Origin: Vanessa cardui
Taxonomy: Eukaryota; Arthropoda; Insecta; Lepidoptera; Nymphalidae
Assembly: GCF_905220365.1 (NCBI RefSeq)
Contig: NC_061127.1
Span: 6,386,001 to 6,450,000 of the forward strand
Length of the DNA: 64,000 nt
Reading direction: 5' to 3'
Numbering within the stretch: the first letter of the stretch is position 1; each line of letters starts with the position of its first letter. Under the pieces are notes generated by a model. The model was not told the DNA's origin and ran no database searches. It was given only the letters and a program-made list of their open reading frames with translations. Positions 20,281 to 32,304 of this stretch are shown here, in pieces. A program made the position numbers and the translations under genes.

Positions 20281-20600
20281 TTGTGGTTCTTTTTTGTATA
20301 TGAGAAAACCTATTGATTACTTAATGTTTAAAGGAACCACATGCACGATTTCTTAATTATTTAGAAGGTTTACCAGTAATCAACAAAAAATTATATACAC
20401 ATACTAAATTTAGTAATTTATCAACATATTTAAATTAAAAAAAATAGTAATTTTACTTCATTTACCAGTGCTGCACATGTTTTTGTAAACCCTTGAGATA
20501 TCTCAAAAGTGTGTGTTTGCTGTGTGGTTCCATTTTGCATAAATACGGACATTTTATCTCGTTTTATTTACTCATTGTTATCGGTAAAAAGGGACCATGT
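20281..20600 (+). repeat. Right subterminal GAACCAC motifs
   Basis: The motif occurs inverted at 20283 (GTGGTTCTTTTTTG), direct at 20333 (GGAACCAC), inverted in the TIR at 20524, and as a variant GGGACCATG at 20591 beyond the TIR. The right flank is poorer in motifs than the left. Confidence 0.65.
20524..20551 (-). repeat. Right terminal inverted repeat
   Basis: Exact reverse complement of 16553-16580, ending AAATACGGACA. Confidence 0.9.
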
Positions 20601-20934
20601 GAAATTACTACGACAAATAATGTTTTAAAAAATAAAAAACAAACGAACAGTTATTTGTCAAATGACAAAGTTTGAATGTATGTGTGAACTTATGTGCGCC
20701 TTCCATATTATTACTCTTTGTCTTAGCATAAAAAATCAACACTAAAAAGAGAACTTCCAGATCAAAGCTACGGAGTATTTTTGACAATATAATCTTGACA
20801 ATTTTATTCACTGGAACTTTATGTATGTATTTGATTATAGGGCCTCTAAATTACCGTATTATACTACCAATAAAGCAAATAGGCGAAGCAAAGAGCGAAG
20901 AGCCACCGGTGAAGCAAATTGTATTATTAAGAGT

Positions 20935-21168
20935 AAATTCGGCTTCGTATGGGTGAAATGATATAACATCACAATAGAAACTTCTAAAATCGTAAGTGTT
21001 ACTTAAAGTATTTGTCCATGTATTATATATTAAAAACCTTATCAAATTACTTATCTATCAAAAAAAAAATTGCATCAAAATCCATTGCGTAGTTTTAAAG
21101 ATTAAAGCATACAAACGGATATAGGGACAAATAAAGTGACTTTGTTTTGTCCTATGTAATGATTGTAT
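20935..21168 (-). mobile_element. Degenerate HelA copy
   Basis: On the minus strand it has the start-like region (CTATGT...GACTTTG), TGCATCAAAATCCATTGCG and GGCTTCGTATGGGTG where intact copies have GGCTTCGCACGGGTG. The terminal CTAG is not preserved. Confidence 0.5.
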
Positions 21169-23289
21169 TTATAGTTGTATGTTTCTGTTACAAGTATATT
21201 CAGTGTTACTTTTTTATTACTATATGAAGATTTAATTATTTAGTCGTGTTAATTAATTAAGTTAATACGTAATTATTACAATGACATATTCAATAAATAA
21301 TTAATTATGTCCTAGGATGAATTATGTCCTAATATGTTTGTATTAGTTCTTAACAACTTCATTTAAGTTTCTTAGTACCTACTCGGTAATCATACAAAAA
21401 TATCGAAAGTGACTTTCTAAACAAAATTACGAAATGTGAAAAGAATCGTTCTAATAGTATTATCATTTATTTGTAAAAGAAGTGTTTATTTGTTACCAGG
21501 TTATTTCGTACGTATACGAACAAGAGAGAGGAAACTACTTTTACTATTAAATTAAAATTATAAATTTGAAATCATAATTTATTTGTGAAAACCAACTACA
21601 ACAACACAAACAAACAACAAAAGAAAACACTTAAAGTTTATCTCTGCATATAATTAATTTATCAATTTTATTTGTTCCGAATTGATTACACAATTCTTTA
21701 TTGAATTTTGGCAAATATTCAAAAGTAACAAAAATAGGCTACAAATAAACAATTTTACATCTCATAAATCGTGAATAACAACAAGGGAACTGCAAATTTA
21801 TGCAGATTTCATGGCGATGCCGCGTGTCGCCGTCGTTTTTGAACGTCTGATGGTCTACGATGAGACTTCATCGGCGTGTGTATTATATAAATAAAATAAT
21901 GAAAAATTTACTTCTCTGAAGTATTTAACATTGTAAACATGCTTTAATAAGATGACTTTTAATTATTTAAATGAATAGCTTACACAATCACGTAAAGAAC
22001 CCTCCTATAGGTATTGAACTACAATTCCCTTTAAATGACTTTTAATTAAGCGTTATGCTATGTAAATAAATTAAAATTTTAATACCAATATTCAGATTTC
22101 ACAGAGTATGCACGATGAACAGATGTATTGTCTTTCTACGTATTCATTATTTCTCTTTTGTATAATCCAATTAAAATATGTTTAATAAAACTTGTGACTA
22201 AACATTATTTAATATTTCAAAAATTATTCGCATAAGAACCAGTAAAATATAAACAATTTAATAATCATATCGTTTCAATAAAGTCTAAAACTATTATTTT
22301 TGGAATTGCCAAAATTTTTTTTTTCTATCGAAATTATTATATTATGCTTATATGACGACTACGACGACTTATGTAAAGTAAGACTTACTGTTCTTATACA
22401 CATTATTTGGCATTCATCTATGTGAAAATCAATCAAGTAGTACTTTTAGAATTTCAAATATAGTCAATCGCAATTCAATAAAGGCGATTTATGTCAGTCG
22501 TTCCTCACCGCTCACAGGCACCAGACGGGTTATTGGCAGCGCTCCAACGTCCCTTGTCTACAAGAACTAGAATCAGTTCAAACAAATAGCGAAAAATTCT
22601 CGCAGTACTTCTGAAACGAGAACGATTGAAAGAAAGCGTATATTAACGTCATTTAAAGCAATGCCTTGCTTTAATTATGACTCCATTAAAATCTTTTTGG
22701 TGAATAAATTTTGTAATCTACCAGATTTATATTATAATACAAAAAAAAAAAAATTAGAACTGAAAAAAAATATTTGCTGTTAAAAGATATCCGAGTTGAA
22801 TAAATGTTGATAATACTCGTGAGTATTTACTAGTGTGACTGTTTGTGGTAGGTTTGTGCCATTCGTGCAGAAATGACGTCTTATTTACTTACTTTCCTCT
22901 TTGGTGGATATTTTTACATATAGAAATGGAATTTGGAAAATTTGACAATAATCACCAAATTACTTCTGACTCCTGTTCGAAGATAATTCTAGGTCTGATT
23001 GAAGTACCTACCATAATGCTCAAAATTTCATTTAAAATAATTTATTGATATTCAATATCGGTAAATTATTTTATTGGTATTTATTGAAAAAAAAATGTAT
23101 AAATGAATATATATAAATAGAAATCTGGAAAATCTGAGAGGTGTCAATTCAATTTGTAAAATCTATGTAGTTTTACAAATTAAATCGACAAAATGAAAAC
23201 AATTTTTTAAATCTGAAAGTCAATATATATGAAAGAGTATATTAATACTTTAAAATAAAGATATATTGTTTTGTTTTAATATAAGATTC
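21169..23289. other. AT-rich spacer
   Basis: No repeat family or gene recognised. A less AT-rich patch at 22495-22640 contains a TCAGT-like initiator, but nothing supports a gene there. Confidence 0.35.
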
Positions 23290-23520
23290 TTTTAAAAAGA
23301 TTCTTAGGAAGGAGCCAATAAACTCCTTGTCTTTGAGCCAATGTCTTGGGAGTGATCCGATCTTAAATCTCTTTGCGGTCGTTTCCAGCCATTCCGTATG
23401 TTAGCAGCATTATTGCATATTACAGATCCGAGACACTGACAAAGACGGTCTCATTATTGAACTTAATGTACATACCAGTGGGAGCTTTATGTACTCACGA
23501 TGCCCATAAAGATCTGACTA
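23290..23520. other. Unassigned less AT-rich patch, probably an old element
   Basis: It stands out in composition from the surrounding DNA but has no intact frame on either strand. Its family is unknown. Confidence 0.25.
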
Positions 23521-25430
23521 CACATGACTATTTTTAAAACATCTCTGAGCATAAAATTGCTAACTAAATGAAGTTTTATTTCCGATAGTTTTTTTTTTTT
23601 TAATTATATTATTTCATTTCTAAGAATAAGAATATATTACATGAAAAAAGTACAAATATTTCGAACTTAATTACGGAAATCGTTTCTACGTTATATATTT
23701 ATAATGAGAAAATATCTATAAAATACCTTTTTAGAAATACAATAAAACACTTCATTACTTCTAAACAAAATATGTATGTACATATACATATATACTCGTG
23801 TAATATAAAATTTACATGATAGAGGCTAACGTTTTAAAACTATTAATTATGTGTCTGGACCGAAAATTGTAACTTAAACCATTCCTAAAACATTAACTAC
23901 AATTTTGGGAATTGACTTTTTAGAACGAAGTTTTTTAACGCGGTTTGGTGGCAAACTGGTAGAAATCGTCACGAAAGGAAAAAGCTCCAGATGACCTTTC
24001 CCTCTGAGTCCCTTTCTCTGCATGACTTTTATGAAGGGTTTTATTTATCTTTTTTTGCTTTGATTATAATCGCCATAGAGTTTTTAATCACAATTATTTT
24101 AATGTATTGATTATTTAATACAAAATTTATATTTTTATAATAAGCAACTTTTATAATAAACAATTTCTAGTGAAGCTTCCACTGGTTCAGAATGCAGATT
24201 TTCTGCAAACGATCAAGAAGAACCGGCAAGAATCTCAGTGGTTAATCTTTTATTAATTCATTACTTTTATATATATCGGTATTACTTTACAAATTTTATA
24301 CTATACAAAAATAAAACGTTAATTTGCTAAATAGTCACAATATAAACTAAAGCAAGCAAAATTGAGTTCAAAATAGCCCGTTTCTGAAGTTACTTTTTCA
24401 TCCATAATCGTATGATAGATACAAAAGTACCCCTGTCTGTTTCTTCTAAAATTTAGTATAAAATAAGCTTGAACTTTAAGAAAAGATAGGCATTTAATGC
24501 CTAACATTTGACGACCCCTGAATCGAAATCCAAAAGAGCTGCGTATGACAACTAAGTAGTATTTTATGTATATAAAATGCAACGTCTTGAGTGACCGGCC
24601 TATCAACAGATGACTTAAGGAATCTGATTACTATAAACTCTCATATCACGATCGTTTGTGAACGTATCAGCTAGTGGAAAAGGCATACATAACACGGCCT
24701 AGTATGCCCACTAGAACTTGTCAATAGCGTTTTACACACGTAAACAACGTTTTGATTATGAGGTAAACAAAATGCTTTTCAATACGTTCCTAGGTGGGTT
24801 CCTCCATGGTCATATAATGAGAGGATGTAGTTAATGAGCAAATTCATTTCATTTTATTTCATTGACGCTCCGAGCATAACCCGTTACAGCATTGATGAGT
24901 AACGGAATGGTCTGGTGGGACGTAACCTCATACTTCTCAATACTAATTATATTATTTGTCTTAGCACGATCAGGGTATTAGACAATATATTCGGGACACT
25001 CATTATTTGACATTCGTCCATAGCCCTATACTTTGATGGTCGGTATCTACGTCAACTACACGATTCTACCGTTTAATGGGCATGGTCCTAGAATTGTCAA
25101 GATCTCAAGATCAGATGTCTAAGAAACGTTTTTGTCTGATAAGTTCAAAACGTGGTTATGGTATGCGTAATGCGACGGTATAGAAAACTGACTCCTTTAA
25201 ACGATCAGATAAAATGTATAGATGAAGTAAATAAATACGATGGTCTAAGTTTTTGAGCTAAAATAAACGTTTCGCTCTTGATATACTTGGCATATGCATA
25301 CATTTTCGACTTTAATACAATATAATAAATTCAAGTTAACGACATCCTAGTTTTCTTTTGTCATTGTTAAATGATGTGTTAATAGGATATGTATGTGTCC
25401 GTATACTTTGCGAAAATCTAAATTTTATCT
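23521..25430. other. Spacer
   Basis: Nothing recognised. The 95-residue minus frame at 24319-24606 lacks any domain. Confidence 0.35.
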
Positions 25431-25540
25431 TTGGTGGCGCCCGAAGCGGGTCCTGCCAAAGGCAGTTGGCGTCAGACGCCGAGATGTTCGAGAAAGTTCG
25501 ATTAACGAGTTCCGAAGATTTAGTGGCGTCGTAATCGTAT
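25431..25540 (+). other. Possible LTR-element primer-binding site and leader relic
   Basis: TGGCGCCCGAAGCGGGTCC at 25435 starts with the 11 bases typical of a tRNA-Lys primer-binding site and then diverges. It is followed by about 90 bases of non-AT-rich leader-like DNA. No gag-pol coding is visible downstream and no matching LTR pair was seen, so at most this is a solo relic. Confidence 0.25.
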
Positions 25541-26300
25541 AAGAATTATGTCTTTTCAACTTTGGAGGCTATTTTATCTAACTTAGATTAGTTTTTAGCT
25601 GTACCGTTTAATATTTGCATTTACAACAAGGTCAAAGGGAATCATATTTTTTCTATTAATAATTAAATTGAGCAACATTGTGTAGGGCCACGAAGGCGGC
25701 TGTTACCCTTATAATATACATATTCAAAACAATAATAATTGCGCCATTTTATAATTAGACAAACTGTTGTATAAAGAAAAACTTAAGATTATTTTATTTG
25801 ACCTGAGTCTTTCCAAGTTTATACATATACTGGTTTACTATTTACAAGCTTGGGCCATTTCTCATAATACTTATGACAGTATAAGAATATTTATAAAACA
25901 AAAATCAATAATGTAAAGAGGCATTCTTATTGAAATGGCTCGTTCATAATTCAATTTATAATATTTATATTAATGTCATTGAAAAAGTACAAACCCAAAA
26001 GCACACATAACTATTTAATTATTCAATCCCCGAATTAAGATTACCTATAATAAATTTACATTAACTCTATAAACTTATTCTTCGGTACTTAATACCTCGT
26101 TGTTTATTTCTGAATAGGTACTTTATTTATTAAATATGCTATATATAATCAGGGTCTGACGAACAAAAGATCTGGGTGATATCTGACAAACATTATATTA
26201 TTAATAGTGATAATAGTCCCATAAAAAATTGTGAGGACCGGATCTGTCACAGTTGTAGCACCGGATTTTGAATTGTCAGTGCTTTGATTTGTAATAAACA
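25541..26300. other. AT-rich spacer
   Basis: Nothing recognised. Confidence 0.4.
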
Positions 26301-26607
26301 GGACAACGACAACAAAAGCCTGTAAATTCCCACTGCTGGGCTAAAGGCCTCCTCTCCCTTTGAGGAGAAGGTTTGGAACATATTCCACCAAGCTGTTCCA
26401 ATGCGGTTTGGTGGAATACACATGTGACAGAATTTTTATGAAATTTGTCACATACAGGATTCCTCACGGTGTTTTCCTTTACCGCTGAGCATGAGATGAA
26501 TGATAAGAAGACAAATTAAGCACATGAATCAGCGGTGCTTGCCTTCGTTTGAACCCGCAATCGTCGGTTAAGATGCACGCGTTCTAACCACTGGGCCATC
26601 ACTACTC
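26301..26607 (-). mobile_element. SINE-M copy, full length
   Basis: On the minus strand box A is near 26600 and box B near 26555, followed by the body and GGCTTTTGTTG at the 3' end. No TSD was recognised. The 63-residue frame inside is SINE sequence. Confidence 0.8.
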
Positions 26608-27044
26608 AAAAAGGAGATACTATAGGATATTGTATCCTCATCTCATCGAGTCAGAGCATACAAACTTTACATTCATTTTGTTGAACTCACTCTAATAATA
26701 AATAAATGACACGTATAATAATCATTGTGTTTTTTTTTTATTGTCACTAAATCAACACTCTGAGTAGCTGAGGATATTTTTACCAATAAACTGTTTTAAC
26801 CGTATCTTTCTGCAAAAATCCAATTGTTTAAAAGGAAGTCACATCATATGAGTCTCCAAGCTTTCCATATTGAGAGAAATACATAAGTATATGTACGTGA
26901 GAGAGTATAAAGGAACAATGTTTCAATTCTTACCAGTATACTGATTGAGTTACGGGCATATTTTGATGTAACCTTTTGGCCGCAATCTTGCTATCACTAG
27001 GATACCTACGACTGTATTACGTCCGACTTAAGCGAAGGTATGCA
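26608..27044. other. Spacer
   Basis: Nothing recognised. Confidence 0.4.
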
Positions 27045-27180
27045 GGGCTTTGTTATCAACTCACTCATCACATATTCTACCACTAAACAATAATACTTAG
27101 TATACCGCTTTGAAAGTTAAGTGAACTGAAGCAATTATAGGCACAATTGGCTTAGTTTCTATGTTTTAGTTGATGTGAAT
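27045..27180 (-). mobile_element. Degenerate Rep-C copy
   Basis: On the minus strand the order of CTACAGGCACAA-, TATTCTACC- and GGGCTTTG-like blocks matches Rep-C at 32826-33097. More Rep-C-like sequence (GTGGTGACCACTTACCAT) lies at 27460 and 27672, so a HelA copy may have landed in or next to an old Rep-C. Confidence 0.45.
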
Positions 27181-27206
27181 ATTTACACAGTATAAATCAA
27201 AGTCCG

Positions 27207-27436
27207 TCACTATGTATCCATAAAATTACGCAACGGATTTTAATGCGGTATTTTTTAATAGAGTAATTAAATTGAGTGAGTGAGGAAGGTTTTTGTATAT
27301 TAATAAATAGACAATATAGTAAAGAAACCCTGACAATTCTAGAAGATTCAGATGTGATACCATAAATAAACAAATCCTATAGTACATATATTTAGTGTCA
27401 GTATTGCAATCGTGCGAAGGTAGGGCGAGTCGCTAG
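27207..27436 (+). mobile_element. HelA copy with both ends
   Basis: It starts TCACTATGTATCC and ends GGGCGAGTCGCTAG followed by T. Internal blocks match the other HelA copies in order. About 230 bp and no coding capacity. Confidence 0.65.
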
Positions 27437-28044
27437 TTGCTAATATTTTTACAATGGTGGTGACCACTTACCATCACCTTTATACTAATAGTATTAATAT
27501 TGCTAAAATGCATTTGTGCTTAAATTAAACAATGTTAGTTTATGTTATTAGAATGAGACAATAACCCTTGTCCCTTGCGCTAATAATTACATGACATAAC
27601 AGTTTAGATTCAACGGTTGATAGCTCATTGGTACAATAAGGAATGGCTAATGTTATGCCAATGTCTACGAACAGTGGTGACCACTTACCATAAAGTTGAT
27701 ATAACTGATTCTCCGCAATTTCTATTCTATAAAATACTTTGTGAACATGTTGGTGAATTTTACTAATTATTTTTATTAATCAGTGACCGATCGTTAAAAT
27801 CGTTTATATACTTTACATACATTTAATTTCTACTTATAATATATTATAGGGACTCTTTTGAAATACGTATAGTATATAGATAACTCTACTTCTAAAATTA
27901 ATCGTATTATAAATATAGTAATCGTACAATATAGTAGGTTATCGAAATATTTCCTTTTAATGCATATTTTTGTGACAATATGTGTATAATTTTATAAAAT
28001 ATATTTACATTCACACTTCTAACAATGAATTAATAATATTTATA
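27437..28044. other. Spacer with Rep-C-like pieces
   Basis: The pieces at about 27455-27475 and 27635-27695 resemble Rep-C on the minus strand. The rest is AT-rich and unassigned. Confidence 0.35.
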
Positions 28045-28055
28045 ATAAACAAAAT

Positions 28056-28328
28056 CGACATAGCCAACCGGATTAGTAAGCTGAAGTGGCAGTGGGCTGG
28101 TCACATTTGTCGTAGAACCGACAACCGTTGGGAAAAACGTGTTCTAGAGTGGAGACCGCGTCTCGGCAAACGTAGTGTAGGACGTCCTCAGGCACGGTGG
28201 AGTGACGATATACGCAAGGCGGCAGGCAGGAGCTGGATGCGAGTAGCCGGAGACAGACCACAGTGGCGTGCGCTTGGAGAGGCCTATATCCAGCAGTGGA
28301 CAAAAACGGGCTGATGATGATGATGATG
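28056..28328 (+). pseudogene. 5'-truncated RTE-type LINE 3' end with TSD
   Basis: The frame matches the C-terminus of LINE-3 from IDIA.RISKLKWQWAGHICRR to a stop at 28312-28314 (GLY-rich end ...QQWTKTG). It keeps the GKRSVGRP basic motif. A (TGA)n tail follows to 28328. ATAAACAAAAT at 28045-28055 recurs at 28329-28339, an 11-bp TSD. It is therefore an independent, heavily 5'-truncated insertion of a LINE-3 relative. Confidence 0.85.
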
Positions 28329-28339
28329 ATAAACAAAAT

Positions 28340-28658
28340 AATCTTAACCAAATTAGGACTAGTAATTTCATAGAATTACTATTGAATCATTCTTTATACC
28401 AAACTACTAAGTTTAGTATAAATATATTAATATTACTATGAATAAAATGCAAATTTGGATTACGAGTACTACTCGTTTGTTGATAAGAGCTCTACTTAGT
28501 CTTAAATGAGCATTTTAATATAAAAGTTCAGCGGTAGATTTGCATTTGCAAACCGCAACTCCTTCGATTATTTCGATATACAAATAATTTATTGCTTTAA
28601 AAAACTATTTTATTGGTTTATTTACTTTACTTTAAGTTATTTATATTATTTTTTAATT
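28340..28658. other. AT-rich spacer between two LINE insertions
   Basis: Nothing recognised. Confidence 0.4.
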
Positions 28659-28674
28659 AACTAATTCAATTACT
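28659..28674 (+). repeat. Left TSD of LINE-2
   Basis: AACTAATTCAATTACT, identical to 31102-31117. Confidence 0.88.
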
Positions 28675-31101
28675 CTCTCTCTCTCTTCCTAGCTATATAT
28701 CCCACATGGTGGTGGGGTCAGCTTTCCTCGTTTTTGCTCTCCACTTCGCTCTATCCTTAACATCGTCGTCGGACAGCTGGCACATCTTCATGTCCTTCAA
28801 CACCACATCTTTCCACCTTGTTTTGGGTCTGCCTCTGGATCTACGACCAGGGATGGAAAGTTGTAATGCTAAATTACCTGCGTAGTCGGGGGGCTTCCTT
28901 TTCACGTGCCCATACCATCGCAGCCTACTCTCCTGCATCTTGTCGGCAATGTCGCGTACGCCCATGCTTCCTCGCACGTACTCGTTGCGGATCTTGTCAA
29001 GCCTAGTAACGCCGCACATCCACCTCAACATTTTCATTTCAGCAACTTGAATGGTATTTACGTTTTTTTGAGTTACGGCCCATGTTTCACTGCCATACAT
29101 AAGGGCTGGTCTGATCATGTTCTCATCTATCACTCTCTCGTAAAGCTTCATCGTATGATTTAAAAGCTTGATGAAGAAATTGGTGAGCAAGTTGACTCCT
29201 TTTTCTCGCAAGCATTTCCAAGCTTCTACTGGGATACCATCCGGTCCTATGGCTTTTTTGTTGGACATTTTTTTGCAAGGCCATCTTCACCTCGTTTGGG
29301 TGTATAGGAGGTATAAGTCCCAAGTTCTTATTCATATCTGGAAGTTTTGTGGCAGTTGGATTCGGATTCAGTAGCTGTTTGTAATATTGAAACCAAGCCG
29401 TTATAATGTCTCTGTCTTTGTACAACAAATCACCATTCGAACTTTTGATGGATTTACACGTAGCTGGATCCTTTGTGCTCCGACACCTCTGCCTTGCGAG
29501 CTTGTGTATATGTTTTTGACCTTCTTTACTGCACAATGTTTTGTAAAGGTTCTTTTGGGAGTTTGCCTGTTCTACTGCAATTACTTTTTTGGTGTTTTTC
29601 TTTTCTGTTTTATAAGTCTCTCTGTCTTCAGGTGTTTGCGTGGTCTGCCAGTTTTTAAATGCGGTTTTCTTTAACTGTATTGCGGTTTGTACCGTCTCAG
29701 TCCACCACCACGTTTCTCTATCTATTTTCTTCGTTCCTTTAGTACGACCCAAAGTTTTATTAGCAGCAGTTATGACAGACTTCTGCAAGTCTTCCCACAT
29801 TTTGTCAACGTCTGAGTCCATATCAAGTTTCAGATTTTCCAGATGTGCACAAAAACTGTGGAACCTTGTCACCTTTTAACTTCCACCATTTCGTGAGTTC
29901 TGGAGTTAGTGTTGGTTTCTTCTTGCCATTCATCATGCCATCTTCTGAAACTTCATATCCATCACAACAAGACGGTGTTGGGTACAAATACATTCTCCCG
30001 GAATAATCTTACAATTTGTAATACGGCTGATATGTTTTCGGTTTGTTAAAATGTAGTCAATTTGCGACGATGTTTGGCCGCTTTTGTACGTTATTTTATG
30101 TTCTGGCTTCTTCGCAAAAAAGGAATTGACAATAGCGAGATCGAATGCTGCTGCCGTTGAAAGTATAATTTTGCCAGCATCGTTTAGGGTGCCGTATGCG
30201 TGACCTTCGTGCACTCTATTAAAAGACTTATTGACTTCGCCGATGTGGCCATTTAGATCACCTCCCAGCACAATAGTATCCTCGGTTGGTATTTGCTGGA
30301 GTGTACTTTCCAGAGTCGTCCAGAAATATTCCTTCTCTTCCTGGCTACAACCAACCTGGGGAGCGTATGCAGAAATAACATGTATAAGTTCTCCTTCTAC
30401 TAGGACTTTTAGAGATACTAATCTGTCAGATACACGATTTATTTCTAGGACGTTGTTGAGGTGCTCTTCTTTTACAGCAATTGCTACGCCATTTCTTCCG
30501 TGCTTTGCGCCCACGTACATGTGTTTATAGCCCTCTCCGATGTTACGAGCTTTTGATCCAGTCCATCGAGTTTCTTGTAGACAGATAAAATCGACCCTTC
30601 TGCGTTTTAAGAGTGCAGCAAGTTCCTTTGTTTTTCCTGTTAGAGTGCCTACGTTTAAAGAAGCGAAGCGGATCTTTTGGCTACAAGTTGGGACTAACAT
30701 CTTTAGCCGAGCCCGTCCATGACCCGGTAGCCCTTGCATACTATTCGCAGAGGTAGGGCGATGTGTCTGCGCGTCGTTTCGCGGCGACGCCCTATTTGTA
30801 ATCCTCAATGCTTTATGGAACCTTTCCATAATTCTAGCCCAATAATTTGGCGTTTTGGGTTTATTATTTCAGTACCGATTGCCATCTGACGTACAAAAAC
30901 CTGCTCTCTATGAAGACAGGAAAACCCCGGATTTGATGATAAGTCCGTTAACACCTCTGTGTTTAGTAATGTCTGTATTATTGGCATAGCAAGTTAGGTA
31001 AATTATCAGTGTGCCAATCTTTTAAATACCTTAGTCGCCTTGTACGACAACTCGGTAAGAAAGAGGTTGGTGTTCTACTCTGCCGGTCACCTCACGGCAA
31101 A
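28675..31101 (-). mobile_element. LINE-2: RTE-type element with internal deletion
   Basis: It is bounded by a perfect 16-bp TSD. The 3' end (plus-strand left side) is a (GA)n tail at 28675-28688 followed closely by the C-terminal coding end. The 5' leader occupies about 30830-31101. Total length is 2.43 kb, shorter than LINE-1 because the RT core is missing. Both natural ends are kept, so the deletion was either present in the source copy or arose later inside the insertion. Confidence 0.87.
28693..30829 (-). pseudogene. LINE-2 EN-RT gene, broken, RT catalytic core deleted
   Basis: The endonuclease is open at 30829-29933 (RFASLNVGTLTGK, CLQETRWTG, GGDLNGHIG, QIDYIL, CTQHRLV). The linker and early RT lie at 29872-29123 and the rest at 29268-28693. 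Stops or frame changes occur near 29930 (TGATGA), near 29885, and at an A-run near 29266. At about 29150 the frame passes from LNHTMKLYERVIDE straight to MIRPALMYGSETWAV. In LINE-1 these positions are separated by roughly 280 residues holding the YADD motif, so the polymerase core is gone. The C-terminal RWYGHVKRK and RSRGRPKTRW motifs remain. It cannot reverse transcribe. Confidence 0.88.
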
Positions 31102-31117
31102 AACTAATTCAATTACT
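31102..31117 (+). repeat. Right TSD of LINE-2
   Basis: Identical to 28659-28674. Confidence 0.88.
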
Positions 31118-31909
31118 AATTTTATTTAAATGAAATTTGGGGTACTGTTTTCGTCTAAATAATTTAAAAAGTATAAAAAAAGTAACAGCCGCTATCATTA
31201 TATACAATTTGATAAAATTTGGTGTGAAGCAAACTTGACCTGCAAGGAAGGACATAGGTCACATTTTTTTGCCTAACATCCCACATCGACACTATCCCCG
31301 CCACCCCCCCTTAAACGTGAGTCGTGGGGGACAGCCAGTAAATAATAGTGAAGCCATTTATTTCGTGAAAATACAGTTATTTATTTTTTTCTAAATAAAA
31401 TACACTTTAAATGACAAATTCGTGATAAGCAACCGATTTTATTATTTTAGTTGATAACTCATTACATATTTTTAAAGTTGTAATGGAATGTACTCGTAAT
31501 TAGGGATTCCAAAGGTGATAGAATAATCACTAATAAATATAATTACTGAATATGCAAATAGTTCTAAATGGGATTCGTTCTATTTACATTTAATTTACGC
31601 CGTTGAAACTAAAATCACGATCATTAAACTTCGTTTAATTACTCCCTAATTTAGTAACTTTGAATACTTTGAGACTGTTGCAGTTTCATAAAATAGTAAT
31701 AGAATAACTGTTGATAAAATTATAAGCATTTATCACTCATCATCTATGAAGAAAATTTGTACAGAAACGCTTTTATGCAACTGGTTATTATATAATTAAT
31801 GCTCGATAGCACAGCTTTTGATGAATTTGTTCGCTTCCTGGCTATTTCTTAGTTGTATTGAATATGTTTATATTCAATAATTATATTCAATGAATCACAA
31901 GATGATAAA
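31118..31909. other. Spacer with a short HelC fragment
   Basis: GGTGTGAAGCAAACTTGACC and GGACATAGGTCACATTTTT at 31203-31270 match the HelC-type fragment at 6966-7112. The rest is AT-rich and unassigned. Confidence 0.4.
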
Positions 31910-32045
31910 AGAAGCCAATAAGTTTCTTTCACCGGTATTTTTGCGGTCGGGGTATTTTCTCTTCCGAACCAGTGGTACTTTTTAATTTAACAATTGATAG
32001 GTTTGTGTAATACTGAATAACAGAATATTGATTTTGATTGATTTC
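31910..32045 (+). mobile_element. Tail-D retroposon 3' end
   Basis: It contains AATAAGTTTCTTTCACCGG, CTCTTCCGAACCAGTGGTAC and a GATTTTGATTGATTT end. A Rep-C copy follows immediately. Confidence 0.5.
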
Positions 32046-32054
32046 ATTTTTTTT

Positions 32055-32304
32055 CTGGTATATTTTGACGAGAACATGGGCCTGATGGTAATCGTCCATA
32101 GACGCGCTGTAAGAAATATTATGCGATACCAACCTTAGCCTTGGGGATTAAGATGTTATTTCCCTTGTGCCTGTAGTTACACTGACTCATTCACCCTTTA
32201 AACTGAAATACAACAATACTGAGTACTGTTGTTTGGCGGTAGAATATCTGATAAGTAAGTGGTGCCTACTAAGCGTTGCTTGCACGAAGCCCTACTTCTA
32301 AGTA
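32055..32304 (+). mobile_element. Rep-C copy
   Basis: It shares TGTGCCTGTAGTTACACTG, TACTGTTGTTTGGCGGTAGA and GCTTGCACGAAGCCCTAC with the copy at 32826-33097. This repeat is common in butterfly genomes as I recall it. It encodes no protein, and its class (SINE or LINE 3' end) is unclear. Confidence 0.6.

Larger units (their letters stand above)
16553..20551 (+). mobile_element. 4.0 kb DNA transposon carrying a DUF7869-like gene
   Basis: The outer bases are a perfect 28-bp inverted repeat. Just inside and along both flanks are repeats of a GAACCAC motif. Between them is a gene with one clear intron. Flanking bases are TT on both sides of the IR, so a TT TSD is possible but a longer TSD is not seen. 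One more motif (GGGACCATG at 20591) and a CGTCCCTTTGG segment at 16448 lie outside, so the true ends could be further out. TIRs plus subterminal repeats argue for a cut-and-paste element rather than a host gene. The superfamily is not identified. Confidence 0.72.

Noticed and set aside
22495..22640. Possible core promoter with a TCAGT initiator
   Set aside because: A five-base motif alone is weak and no transcript-like frame follows.
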